Assembly: GCF_000469465.1 (NCBI RefSeq)
Contig: NZ_KI271855.1
Location: forward strand, 1 to 43,219
Direction of reading: 5' to 3'
Length of the DNA stretch: 43,219 bases
DNA from: Gemella bergeri ATCC 700627
GTDB lineage: Bacteria > Bacillota > Bacilli > Staphylococcales > Gemellaceae
Shown piece by piece: positions 26,035-34,630 of this stretch (positions are counted from its first letter, which is position 1; the number at the start of each line of letters is the position of its first letter). Position numbers and translations under genes: made by a program. The notes beneath the pieces were generated by a model. The model had not been told where the DNA came from and made no database searches. It worked only from the letters and a program-made list of their open reading frames with translations.

Positions 26035-26666
26035 TGGAACAAATAACACAGATAAATATAATGCTTGATGGAGAAAAACCGAACTCAATATCTTCGGGTC
26101 ATTGGTGTGGTGTTGATGGTGGAGCAAAATATTTAGTGAATAAGGGAATTAAGCTATTAATTGGTTGTGGCGATTTTGATTCTGTTAATGATGATGAGCG
26201 ACTTAGAATAGAAAATAATTCTAAATATTATTATAAGAAAAATAATGAAATAGAAACAGATGCAGATTTTGCATTGAGAAAAATACATAGTATATGTAAA
26301 AATATAAAAATCATAAATATTTATGGTGCAACCGGAAAAAGATTAGATCATTTTTTTGGGAATATACTATTACTTAATAGTGAAAAATACTCTAAAACGG
26401 TAATGAATATTGTTGATGATAATAACATTATTATGGTGGCAAAAGCAGGTAAGAATATATTTTTACCTAAAAAAGAATACAAGTATTTTTCAATAGTCCC
26501 CTTATATGAACATACTATTATGACAATAAAAAATGCCAAATATGAAGTGGAGAATTTAGAGTTAACTTTGACCAGACCAAATGCAACCAGCAATGAATTT
26601 TTTGATAATAAAAAAATAGAATTAGAGGTTGATAAAAATTGTTTGGTAATATATGCAAAAGATTAG
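26034..26666 (+). CDS. thiN: thiamine pyrophosphokinase
   Basis: ThiN transfers pyrophosphate from ATP to thiamine, giving the active cofactor. The 210-residue protein shows GVDGGAKYLVNKG, GCGDFDSV, a DADFAL segment and YGATGKRLDHFFGN, all typical of the family, with a C-terminal beta domain. It overlaps rpe by one base and is therefore translationally coupled. As thiamine itself is the substrate, the cell may rely on uptake; no thiamine synthesis genes are seen here. Confidence 0.93.
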   Translation: MEQITQINIMLDGEKPNSISSGHWCGVDGGAKYLVNKGIKLLIGCGDFDSVNDDERLRIENNSKYYYKKNNEIETDADFALRKIHSICKNIKIINIYGATGKRLDHFFGNILLLNSEKYSKTVMNIVDDNNIIMVAKAGKNIFLPKKEYKYFSIVPLYEHTIMTIKNAKYEVENLELTLTRPNATSNEFFDNKKIELEVDKNCLVIYAKD

Positions 26667-26678
26667 TTAGGAGATATT

Positions 26679-27524
26679 ATGACAGAAATAATTCAATTTG
26701 TTTTAATTGCTGTTTTTGCCGGATTTTTAGGATCGTTAGTCGGTCTTGGCGGGGGAATTATTATTACGCCGGCATTAACTATTTTATTTGGTATTGATAT
26801 TAAATACGCCATAGGAGCAAGTATAGTAGCGGTAATAGCTACAAGCAGTGGATCTGCAATAGCTTTTGTTAAAGATCATATGAGTAATATGCGTGTAGGA
26901 ATGTTACTTGAAATATTTACAACTGCGGGTGGGGTTGTCGGAGCCTTGATGGCAGGAGTTTTTTCATCAAAACTTCTATATATATTCTTTTCACTTATAT
27001 TATTAAACTCATTTTATGGAATGTTGAAAAAAACGGGTATTATTACTAAAAAAAGAGTACAAGAAATTGTTAAAAATGATAAGTACGCAGATACTTTCAA
27101 ATTAAATTCGTCTTATTATGACAAAGCAATAAAAAGAACGGTAAATTATAACGTAACAAATGTACCTCATGGTTCACTGATTATGTTTGGTGCGGGATTT
27201 GCCAGCGGTTTATTAGGCATTGGAAGTGGTGCTTTTAAAGTAATTGCCTTGGATAATTATATGAAATTGCCTATTAAAGTAAGTACAGCAACCAGTAATT
27301 TTATGATGGGGGTAACTGCAACAGCTAGTGCATTAATTTATTTTTTCAATGGAACAATTAATCCGACAATAGCGGCGCCGATAGCTATTGGAACTTTGAT
27401 TGGTTCAAGAACAGGGGCGAAAGTAATGCAACGTTTAGAAGCAAAATATATACGATATATATTTTTACCGATACTATTATTTACCGTAGTCAACATGTTC
27501 TTAAAAGGACTGGGGGTGCTGTAA
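26679..27524 (+). CDS. TauE/SafE-family sulfite/organosulfur exporter
   Basis: A 281-residue polytopic membrane protein with two homologous halves, each starting with a glycine-rich helix (GFLGSLVGLGGGIIITPAL near 14-32 and GFASGLLGIGSGAFKV near 176-191). This internal duplication is typical of TauE/SafE permeases. Substrates in the family include sulfite, sulfoacetate and similar anions; the one here is unknown. The gene has its own ribosome site (AGGAGA) and abuts a DUF1634 gene with no spacing, the usual arrangement of the pair. Confidence 0.87.
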   Translation: MTEIIQFVLIAVFAGFLGSLVGLGGGIIITPALTILFGIDIKYAIGASIVAVIATSSGSAIAFVKDHMSNMRVGMLLEIFTTAGGVVGALMAGVFSSKLLYIFFSLILLNSFYGMLKKTGIITKKRVQEIVKNDKYADTFKLNSSYYDKAIKRTVNYNVTNVPHGSLIMFGAGFASGLLGIGSGAFKVIALDNYMKLPIKVSTATSNFMMGVTATASALIYFFNGTINPTIAAPIAIGTLIGSRTGAKVMQRLEAKYIRYIFLPILLFTVVNMFLKGLGVL

Positions 27525-27878
27525 ATGAATAAGAAGAAGGATATTAATATTATTATTTCAAATATACTAAAATTAGGTGTCTATACCAGCTCTTTATTTA
27601 TTATTTTAGGTATTACTCTGGCTTTTACTACTCATAGTGACGGTAGGTTAGTTATAGAACATTATACATTTATAGAAATGTTAAAAGGTTTGCTGAAATT
27701 TGATTATTACGCATATTTAATGTGCGGTATTTTTGTTCTAATATTAACTCCGGTTTTAAGAATATTAGGATTATTAGTAATTTATTATACAGAAAAGGAT
27801 TATAAATTTGTAAAAGTTTGTATTATAGTATTAATTATTTTGTGTATTAGTTTAACGTTAGGAGTTAAACATAACTAA
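27525..27878 (+). CDS. DUF1634 membrane protein
   Basis: A 117-residue protein with three predicted membrane segments (about 15-33, 60-85, 95-112). Its form and position match the DUF1634 family, which is regularly encoded next to TauE/SafE permeases and may be an accessory subunit. The ATG begins directly after the stop of the permease gene, with GGGGGTG in the upstream coding end serving as ribosome site. Confidence 0.8.
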   Translation: MNKKKDINIIISNILKLGVYTSSLFIILGITLAFTTHSDGRLVIEHYTFIEMLKGLLKFDYYAYLMCGIFVLILTPVLRILGLLVIYYTEKDYKFVKVCIIVLIILCISLTLGVKHN

Positions 27879-27944
27879 ATAAAACCCTTATTGATAGCTA
27901 TTATCATTATTAATTAAAATTAAATTTGTCTAAACTGTGAACAT

Positions 27945-27990
27945 AAAATGTTAAAATGTTGATATTATACAATATTTTAACATTTTTATT
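27945..27990 (+). terminator. terminator after the TauE-DUF1634 pair
   Basis: AAAATGTTAAAAT (27945-27957) pairs perfectly with ATTTTAACATTTT (27974-27986), followed by further T residues. It separates the exporter pair from the cyd promoter, which starts immediately after it. Confidence 0.75.
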
Positions 27991-28027
27991 TTGACATCAT
28001 AAAAATATGTTATACAATAGTATTGTA
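27991..28027 (+). promoter_or_regulatory. cydABDC promoter with overlapping palindrome
   Basis: A consensus TTGACA at 27991-27996, a 16-nt spacer and TACAAT at 28013-28018. A perfect palindrome TACAATA-G-TATTGTA (28013-28027) covers the -10 and the expected transcription start, suggesting repressor control. It does not match the Rex consensus TTGTGAN6TCACAA well. Confidence 0.7.
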
Positions 28028-28072
28028 ATATTTACTTTAAATATAATTTAAAACAATAAAGGAGGTATTTTT

Positions 28073-29455
28073 ATGTTGGATCCACTATTACTTGCAAGGA
28101 TACAATTCGCTGCAACAACAGTGTTCCACTTTTTCTTCGTACCAATTACAATAGGTATGGTATTCTTAATCGCGATATTTGAAAGTATTTATGTTAAAAC
28201 TGGTGATGAACATTATAAAAGAATCACAAAGTTTTTTGGACATTTGTTCCTAATTAACTTCGCGGTAGGGGTCGTAACAGGTATTCTACAAGAGTTTCAA
28301 TTTGGAATGAACTGGTCTGAATATTCATCTTTTGTTGGAGATGTATTTGGTCCATCATTGGCAATTGAAGCATTACTTGCGTTTTATCTTGAATCAACAT
28401 TTATAGGTATTTGGATTTTTTCTTGGGATAAAATTAATAAAAAATTACATGCTATGTGTATTTGGTTGGTTAGTATCGGAACGATTATGTCAGCGTTTTG
28501 GATTTTATCAGCTAACTCATTTATGCAACATCCTGTTGGTGTTAAATATGTAGATAACGGAATTATTGGTAAAAAAGCAGAAATGATAGACTTCTTTGCG
28601 ATTGTTAAAAATCCATATCTATGGAATCAATTCCCTCATATTCTTGCTACATCACTAACTGTAGGAGGATTTGTTATAGCAGGAATTGCAGCGTGGAAAA
28701 TTGTTAGAGGTCATGAAGTTTCGATCTTCAGAAAAGCATTTAAGGTTTCTATTGTAGGTGCTTTAATAGGATCGTCAGCGCTACTTGTAACCGGTCACTC
28801 TCAAGCACAATATTTAGTAAGAGAATATCCGATGAAAATAGCAGCTGCTGAAGCGATGTATGAAGATTCGGGAAATGTTGCAGCATTTTCTGTTTTGGCA
28901 AAAATTGACCAAAAACAACAAAAAACAGAAGAAATAATTGAAATTCCGGGAATGTTAAGTTTCTTGGCATACAATAAATTTGAAGGTAGTTTAAAAGGAA
29001 TGCATACTCTTCAAAAAGAAATGGATGAAAAATATTATCCGATTATTGGAAAACATTTAAATTATATTCCTAATGTGCATGTGATGTATTATACATTCAG
29101 AATTATGGGTGCTTCAGGCGGATTATTATTCTTAATGGCATTACTGGGAACAATATTCTCATTTAGAAAAAATGAAATTAAAAAACGTTGGTTTTTAAAA
29201 ATTATGCCATGGATGCTGCTGATAGCTGAGATAGCAACTGCTTGTGGTTGGATTATGGCAGAAATGGGGCGTCAACCGTTTATAATTTTTGGTGTAATGC
29301 CTACAGAAACAGGGGTATCTTCTAACTCCGGAGCAGCAGTGCTATTTTCATTAGCGGTCTTCTGTATTTTATATACAGTATTAGGTGTAGCACAATATGT
29401 ATTATTTAGACATATGATGAAGAAAAAAGAAACAACTGTAAGGGAGGTAGCATAG
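28073..29455 (+). CDS. cydA: cytochrome bd quinol oxidase subunit I
   Basis: CydA carries haems b558, b595 and d and oxidises quinol while reducing oxygen to water at the membrane. The 460-residue, nine-helix protein begins LARIQFAATTVFHFFFVP with the haem ligand His at the usual position. It has GVVTGILQEFQFGMNW, GDVFGPSLAIEALLAFYLESTF with the conserved Glu, and GWIMAEMGRQPF. The Q-loop is short, as in Gram-positive CydA. Ribosome site AGGAGG. It is first of cydABDC behind its own promoter. Confidence 0.96.
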   Translation: MLDPLLLARIQFAATTVFHFFFVPITIGMVFLIAIFESIYVKTGDEHYKRITKFFGHLFLINFAVGVVTGILQEFQFGMNWSEYSSFVGDVFGPSLAIEALLAFYLESTFIGIWIFSWDKINKKLHAMCIWLVSIGTIMSAFWILSANSFMQHPVGVKYVDNGIIGKKAEMIDFFAIVKNPYLWNQFPHILATSLTVGGFVIAGIAAWKIVRGHEVSIFRKAFKVSIVGALIGSSALLVTGHSQAQYLVREYPMKIAAAEAMYEDSGNVAAFSVLAKIDQKQQKTEEIIEIPGMLSFLAYNKFEGSLKGMHTLQKEMDEKYYPIIGKHLNYIPNVHVMYYTFRIMGASGGLLFLMALLGTIFSFRKNEIKKRWFLKIMPWMLLIAEIATACGWIMAEMGRQPFIIFGVMPTETGVSSNSGAAVLFSLAVFCILYTVLGVAQYVLFRHMMKKKETTVREVA

Positions 29456-29456
29456 T

Positions 29457-30485
29457 ATGGATTGGTCAGTAGCTTTACCAAATATATGGTTCTTACTAAT
29501 TACAGTGTTATTTACAGGATTTTTCGTATTAGAAGGATATGATTTTGGTGTTGGTATATTAGCACAAATATTGGGTACTAATGATGTTGAAAAACGTGTG
29601 TACTTTAATACAATCGGTCCGTTTTGGGACGCCAATGAAGTTTGGTTGCTTACCGGTGGTGGAGCGATGTTTGCCGCATTTCCTATCTGGTATGGTAAAT
29701 TATTTAGCGGATATTATATTGCATTTGTATTGATGCTTGTTGCTTTAATTTTACGAGGCGTTTCGTTTGAATTTAGAGGAAAATTAGGTAATAATAGAAA
29801 GTGGATTAAAGCATGTGACTTCGCAATGTTTATTGGTAGCTTTTTACCGCCGATTTTATGGGGAGTAGCCGTTGCTAATTTTATGACAGGGGCTAACCTT
29901 GATGATAATAAAAATCTGATTGATGGATTTTTAGGATTATTATCACCGTTTACTATTTTAGGTGGTATTATGATGTTATTACTAATGCTTGTTCATGGTG
30001 CACAATTCTTAGCACTTAAAACAACAGGTGAATTAAGAAATGCCGCACGTGGTGTTTCGGCACTATTATTCCCGTTTGCTGCAGTTGTTACACTGATATT
30101 TGCAGTTTGGGCGTTGTTTAAAACGGACATTTTTACAAATAATTACTATATAGGATTAATCTTGGCATTAATAGCTGTGGTATTCTTCGTAGTGTCGTTC
30201 GTTTTAAACTTCAAAGGAAAAGATTTATCAGCATTTTTATGTACATCCGGTACATTAGCATTCCTTACATTGAGTGTTTTTGTTGGAATGTTCCCAAGAG
30301 CTATCATAAACAGTAATGATGTTACACAATCACTATTTATATATGATGCTGCAAGCGGAATTTATACTCTAAGACTTATGACAATAGTAGCGTTATTCTT
30401 ATTGCCATTCGTTCTTGGATACCAAGTATGGTCGTATTCTATTTTTAGAAAACGACTAACAAAAGAAGATGAATTGGAGTACTAA
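29457..30485 (+). CDS. cydB: cytochrome bd quinol oxidase subunit II
   Basis: A 342-residue membrane partner of CydA, with the typical N-terminus IWFLLITVLFTGFFVLEGYDFGVG, then GPFWDANEVWLLTGGGAMFAAFP and a further series of membrane helices. It stabilises the haem-bearing subunit. The ATG follows the cydA stop by one base, with the GGGAGG site inside the end of cydA. Confidence 0.96.
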   Translation: MDWSVALPNIWFLLITVLFTGFFVLEGYDFGVGILAQILGTNDVEKRVYFNTIGPFWDANEVWLLTGGGAMFAAFPIWYGKLFSGYYIAFVLMLVALILRGVSFEFRGKLGNNRKWIKACDFAMFIGSFLPPILWGVAVANFMTGANLDDNKNLIDGFLGLLSPFTILGGIMMLLLMLVHGAQFLALKTTGELRNAARGVSALLFPFAAVVTLIFAVWALFKTDIFTNNYYIGLILALIAVVFFVVSFVLNFKGKDLSAFLCTSGTLAFLTLSVFVGMFPRAIINSNDVTQSLFIYDAASGIYTLRLMTIVALFLLPFVLGYQVWSYSIFRKRLTKEDELEY

Positions 30486-30488
30486 TTG

Positions 30489-32204
30489 ATGAAGAAAAAG
30501 GAAGCAAAGTTGAAACTTCCTGTTAAAAAAAGTCTTACATTGACATTATTAGTATTATCAACATTAGAAGCAGTTTGTATTATTATACAGGCTGCTTTTT
30601 TAGCTAAGGCTATCGTAGGATTGTTTGATAAAAAATTTGATAATGTATTAAGAGATAGTATATTTTTTTTAATGGGATATATATTTAGAACACTGTTTTT
30701 ACATTTGGAGCAGTATGTGACGGAAAAACACGCTATTGAATTTGAAAAAAAACTGCGTAAAGAATTATTAAGCAGTTATTTTAATTTAGGACCTGAGTTT
30801 ACAACAAGAGAGGGTTCGGGTAAATTAGTTACTTTAGCTATTGATGGGATCGGCAAAGTAAAACAATATTTTGAGCTTAATGTATCCAAAAAGTTACGTG
30901 GCAGTATTATACCTGCTCTTATAGTAATATTTATATTTTACACCGATTATGTATCTGCACTTATGATAATATCGGTAATACCGGTAATTGTAATCTTTAT
31001 GATTTTGCTTGGTATTAATGCTCGAGATATGGCTAATAGACAATATAAAAAATATCGTGCTTTATCAAATAATTTTATAGATACTGTTAGAGGAATAGAA
31101 ACTTTAAAATTTTTAGGTATTAGTAAAAATTATTTACCTATCATGGAGAAAAAAAATAGCGAATATCGTCAAAGTACGATGAAAACATTAACCGTGGCAT
31201 TTTTAAATAGTTTTGCGTTGGATTTTTTAACCACTATTGCTATTGCGCTGCTTGCTGTAAGATTGGGAATACTTTTGCTTGATGGTAGTACAGTGTTATT
31301 GCCGTCGTTAACAGTTTTATTGATAGCACCGGAATTTTTTCTGCCGATGAAACAAGCTGCTACAGATTACCATGCAACATTAGATGGTCAAATGGCATAT
31401 GAAGATATTCATCGTATGATAATAAAAAATATAGAAAATAAAGAAGAAAAAATTAATATTTCAAATGTTAAAAATATTTCATTGGAAAATATTAGTTTAC
31501 AAAAAGATGACAAAGCTATTTTAAATAATATATCATTAACGATTAATAAAGGAGATAGGGTGTGCCTTGTAGGACAAAGCGGTAGTGGTAAGACATCTCT
31601 TATTTCTATTTTAGCCGGTTTTAATAGTCAAACTACGGGAGTACTTCGTATTAATAATGAGGAAATAAAACTTACCGATATACAATGGGCATCAAAAATT
31701 TCATATATTTCGCAATTTCCATATATTTTCCCTGATACAATACGTAACAATATTCTATTTTATACAGATGAAGATATAAGTGATAAACGCTTAGAACAGG
31801 TGTGCAATATAGTAGGATTGGATAGCTTTATTAATGCATTACCAGATAAATATGACACTTTAATCGGAGAAGCCGGACAAGAATTAAGCGGTGGACAAGC
31901 ACAACGTGTAGCAATAGCACGTGCTTTAATTAGTGATAGAGAAATTATTATTCTTGATGAACCGACAAGTCATTTAGATATTGAAACCGAATTTGAGATA
32001 AAAGAAAAATTGCTTGAATTATTTAAAGAACGTACGGTTATTATAGCAACGCATAGATTGCATTGGTTAAATAATACAGATTATATCGTTCATTTAGATA
32101 GTGGAAAAGTGGCAGATTATGAAAAGATTTCTGATTTTAAAGCAAGTGATAGATATAATAAATTAAAAGAAAATTTAGTAGGAGGTGGCTATGGTGAAAA
32201 ATAA
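30489..32204 (+). CDS. cydD: ABC exporter subunit for cytochrome bd assembly
   Basis: A half-size type IV ABC exporter (571 residues): six membrane helices (about 1-310) and a nucleotide-binding domain with Walker A GQSGSGKT, signature LSGGQAQR, Walker B IIILDEPTSHLD and the H-loop ATHRLHW. CydDC exports thiols such as glutathione or cysteine, and reported haem links exist; it is needed for bd oxidase assembly. The ATG at 30489 is chosen; a TTG one codon earlier is also possible behind GGAG. It overlaps cydC by 14 nt. Confidence 0.92.
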   Translation: MKKKEAKLKLPVKKSLTLTLLVLSTLEAVCIIIQAAFLAKAIVGLFDKKFDNVLRDSIFFLMGYIFRTLFLHLEQYVTEKHAIEFEKKLRKELLSSYFNLGPEFTTREGSGKLVTLAIDGIGKVKQYFELNVSKKLRGSIIPALIVIFIFYTDYVSALMIISVIPVIVIFMILLGINARDMANRQYKKYRALSNNFIDTVRGIETLKFLGISKNYLPIMEKKNSEYRQSTMKTLTVAFLNSFALDFLTTIAIALLAVRLGILLLDGSTVLLPSLTVLLIAPEFFLPMKQAATDYHATLDGQMAYEDIHRMIIKNIENKEEKINISNVKNISLENISLQKDDKAILNNISLTINKGDRVCLVGQSGSGKTSLISILAGFNSQTTGVLRINNEEIKLTDIQWASKISYISQFPYIFPDTIRNNILFYTDEDISDKRLEQVCNIVGLDSFINALPDKYDTLIGEAGQELSGGQAQRVAIARALISDREIIILDEPTSHLDIETEFEIKEKLLELFKERTVIIATHRLHWLNNTDYIVHLDSGKVADYEKISDFKASDRYNKLKENLVGGGYGEK

Positions 32205-33936
32205 TTCTATTATTAGAGCTGAAATCAAACACAACAAAAAAATGATGAGCGCCGTAGTTCTACTAGGTATGTTTTCTGTGGTTAGTGGTGCAGCACTAAT
32301 GTATGTATCAGGATTTCTTATCAGTAAGTCATCATTACGTTTAGGAAATATACTGATGTTACAAGTGCCAACAGTATTAACAAGAACCTTTTCACTATCA
32401 CAATCTACATTTGCTTATGTGCAACGACTATTAAGTCATAACTTAGTGCTGGGTATTATTGAAAAAATGAGAAGTAGGGTATATAAAATATTAGAGCCAC
32501 AAGCACTAAAATTAAAAAAAGAATATAAATCAGGTGATTTATTAGGAATTATATCGGAGGATATAGAACATTTACAAAATATTTATTTAAAGACTATTTT
32601 CCCCAGTGTTATCTCACTTATATTGTATGTGATTTTTGTGACAGTAATGTTTGGTTATGATATGAGTTATGCTATAATCGCTACACTATTCGGATTGTTT
32701 ATCATCTTTGTTGTGCCATTTGTATCACTTATATTCACACGTAATAATTTCCACATAATGAAAAAAGCGAAATATGATTTATATCGTAATTTTACAAGTG
32801 CGGTATTTGGAATAAGTGACTGGATCTCATCAAATAAAATAAAAGATTTTATGATTGACTACCAAGAAAAAGAATCACGACTTCTTAAACGAGAAGCAAA
32901 GATAAAGGCGTTCGTTCATTTTAGAGAAAATATTGTTAACTTATTAGCGGGTTTTACTGTATTTTTTGTGATTTACAGTTGCTGGAACATGACATTAAAT
33001 GATACGATAGAAAATGTTTACATAGCTTCATTTTGTATGATGGCACTATCTGTAATGAGTGTTGCTGTTATGACAGGTGAGGCGATCTCACATATGCCGG
33101 GATATGAAGTATCGATTAATCGAGTTAAAGAGTTCTACGCACAAGAAGAAAAAACATTAGATACAATAGCTACAAAAAATAATAAAGAAAATAATATTAT
33201 CGATATTGAAAATGTAAGTTTTGAATATGAAAATGGAAAAACAATTTTAAATAATATTTCGCTTTCTATAAAAAAAGGAGAAAAAGTTGCAATATTAGGG
33301 CGAAGTGGTGTAGGAAAATCAACACTTATTAAATTGTTGACAGGAACATATACGGATTATACAGGAAATATTTCAATATTGAATAAAGTACCAAGTGAAA
33401 AATTATTAGGTACAGAAATTTCGCTTTTAAATCAAAAACCATATTTGTTCGATATGACAATTAAAGAAAATTTAAAGTTATCATTACTTGATAATGATGA
33501 TATTGTATTAAGCGATAAGGAAGTTAACGAAAAAATAATTGAGAGTTTGGACAAAGCACAATTAACATCATTAATTGATAGCCTATCGGAAGGTATTGAT
33601 ACAAATGTTTTTGAAACGGGTAGTAGATTTTCAGGCGGGGAAAGACAACGTATAGCTTTTGCACGTAGTATTATTCAAAATAATGAATTACTATTACTTG
33701 ATGAACCTACTGTTGGACTTGATCCAAAAACAGAACATGAATTATTAAAAACAATTTTTGAAACAAGTAAAGATAAAACAATAGTGTGGATTACACATCA
33801 TCTAAATTCTATTGAATACATGGATAGAATAATATTTATTAAAGATGGATGTGTAGAAATGGATGGTACACATGAAAAGCTATATAGCACGAATGAAAAA
33901 TATCGTAAATTGTACGATATGGATAATATAAAATAG
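32191..33936 (+). CDS. cydC: ABC exporter subunit for cytochrome bd assembly
   Basis: The second half of the heterodimer, 581 residues. The membrane domain (about 1-310) has the CydC-typical start ending in YVSGFLISKSSLR and PTVLTRTFSLSQ. The ATPase domain has Walker A GRSGVGKST, signature FSGGERQR, Walker B LLLLDEPTVGLD and THHLNS. The ATG at 32191 is 5 nt after GGAGG; the in-frame GTG at 32185 lies within that site. The order cydABDC with tight overlaps and one terminator at 34015 implies a single transcript. Confidence 0.92.
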   Translation: MVKNNSIIRAEIKHNKKMMSAVVLLGMFSVVSGAALMYVSGFLISKSSLRLGNILMLQVPTVLTRTFSLSQSTFAYVQRLLSHNLVLGIIEKMRSRVYKILEPQALKLKKEYKSGDLLGIISEDIEHLQNIYLKTIFPSVISLILYVIFVTVMFGYDMSYAIIATLFGLFIIFVVPFVSLIFTRNNFHIMKKAKYDLYRNFTSAVFGISDWISSNKIKDFMIDYQEKESRLLKREAKIKAFVHFRENIVNLLAGFTVFFVIYSCWNMTLNDTIENVYIASFCMMALSVMSVAVMTGEAISHMPGYEVSINRVKEFYAQEEKTLDTIATKNNKENNIIDIENVSFEYENGKTILNNISLSIKKGEKVAILGRSGVGKSTLIKLLTGTYTDYTGNISILNKVPSEKLLGTEISLLNQKPYLFDMTIKENLKLSLLDNDDIVLSDKEVNEKIIESLDKAQLTSLIDSLSEGIDTNVFETGSRFSGGERQRIAFARSIIQNNELLLLDEPTVGLDPKTEHELLKTIFETSKDKTIVWITHHLNSIEYMDRIIFIKDGCVEMDGTHEKLYSTNEKYRKLYDMDNIK

Positions 33937-34014
33937 ATATATAGACCTTTAAATTAAATAGTTCTGTAGTAATACGAAGTACAAGAATATAATGAAATTG
34001 GTTTAAAAATAAAG

Positions 34015-34059
34015 AAAATTCAAGAAAAAGTTGTAAAAAACTTATTTCTTGGATTTTTT
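34015..34059 (+). terminator. terminator of cydABDC
   Basis: AAAATTCAAGAAA-AAGTT (34015-34032) pairs with AACTT-A-TTTCTTGGATTTT (34039-34057), about 18 bp with one bulged A, ending in T residues. Confidence 0.85.
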
Positions 34060-34120
34060 AATATTTTGTTTAAAAATATTAAAAAATTTTAAAAATTATA
34101 TAGGATAAGAGACCATTATT

Positions 34121-34285
34121 ATGGCAATAGAAAAAGTTTGTCATATAAGATTATTGATAGAAATAAAAATAAATATCATTATATATTTAATTAAAAAATA
34201 TGTCATTTCAACAGTTGATACTATTCAAGAAATAACAAAAAATTTGTTCAATGAAACGATAAAATTTATAATGAAAAAAGCTTAA
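34121..34285 (+). CDS. possible small ORF, 54 codons
   Basis: An ATG-to-TAA frame of 54 codons in the 690-bp gap between cydC and the lipoprotein gene. The product would start MAIEKVCHIRLLIEIK, have a short hydrophobic stretch (about 18-25) and end in an amphipathic-looking lysine-rich segment. The upstream AGGATAAGAG is a weak, distant ribosome site. I do not recognise it. It may be chance, a small peptide or a gene remnant. Confidence 0.25.
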   Translation: MAIEKVCHIRLLIEIKINIIIYLIKKYVISTVDTIQEITKNLFNETIKFIMKKA

Positions 34286-34393
34286 TATTCAAGTTATAAA
34301 AACTGTGGATACAAAGTTAGTTATTACAGTGAAACTTGAATTTGCTTTGAAAATTAATTAAGAAAACTTGGGACTATACGAATATAAAAAAAG

Positions 34394-34422
34394 TTGATTT
34401 TTTATTGAAATTATGATACAAT
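34394..34422 (+). promoter_or_regulatory. promoter of the RCC1-like lipoprotein gene
   Basis: TTGATT at 34394-34399, a 17-nt spacer and TACAAT at 34417-34422, with TGA just before the -10. Transcription would start near 34429, about 200 nt before the start codon. Confidence 0.65.
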
Positions 34423-34428
34423 GCTTTT

Positions 34429-34630
34429 AGTTAAATATTCTGAATTTTTTGCCTTTTTGCTTAGATTTTTAAAGAGAATTTTTTAGAAATTCTGTAGCAA
34501 GTAAAGTCTGAGTTTATAATTATTACATAGTCCGATAGGGTTATAAACTTAAAACTGACTGGATAGAAGTTATTAGGGGTAACTTCTAAAGGCGAAAGAT
34601 AATATAAAAAACAAAAGAGGAGATGTTAAA
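34429..34630 (+). other. structured 5' leader, candidate regulatory RNA
   Basis: The predicted leader contains three paired elements. TTGCT/AGCAA (34457-34500) encloses AGAATT/AATTCT. AGTC plus AGTTTATAA (34505-34519) pairs with TTATAAACT plus GACT (34541-34560) around a 21-nt loop containing AGTCCGATAGGG. AGAAGTTA/TAACTTCT (34565-34587) closes a TTAGGGG loop. The following AAAGGCGAAAG and ribosome site are single-stranded. No known riboswitch consensus was recognised, and no terminator is evident. Confidence 0.45.

Noticed and set aside
27930-27960. Rex operator upstream of cydA
   Set aside because: Only a half-site-like CTGTGAAC is present; the second half TCACAA is missing.
32185-32190. 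GTG start for cydC
   Set aside because: It lies within the GGAGGTGG ribosome site; the ATG at 32191 has proper spacing.
34429-34630. T-box, TPP, SAM, lysine, purine, preQ1, cobalamin or c-di-GMP riboswitch
   Set aside because: None of the conserved core sequences I know for these classes could be found, and no terminator/antiterminator pair is evident.
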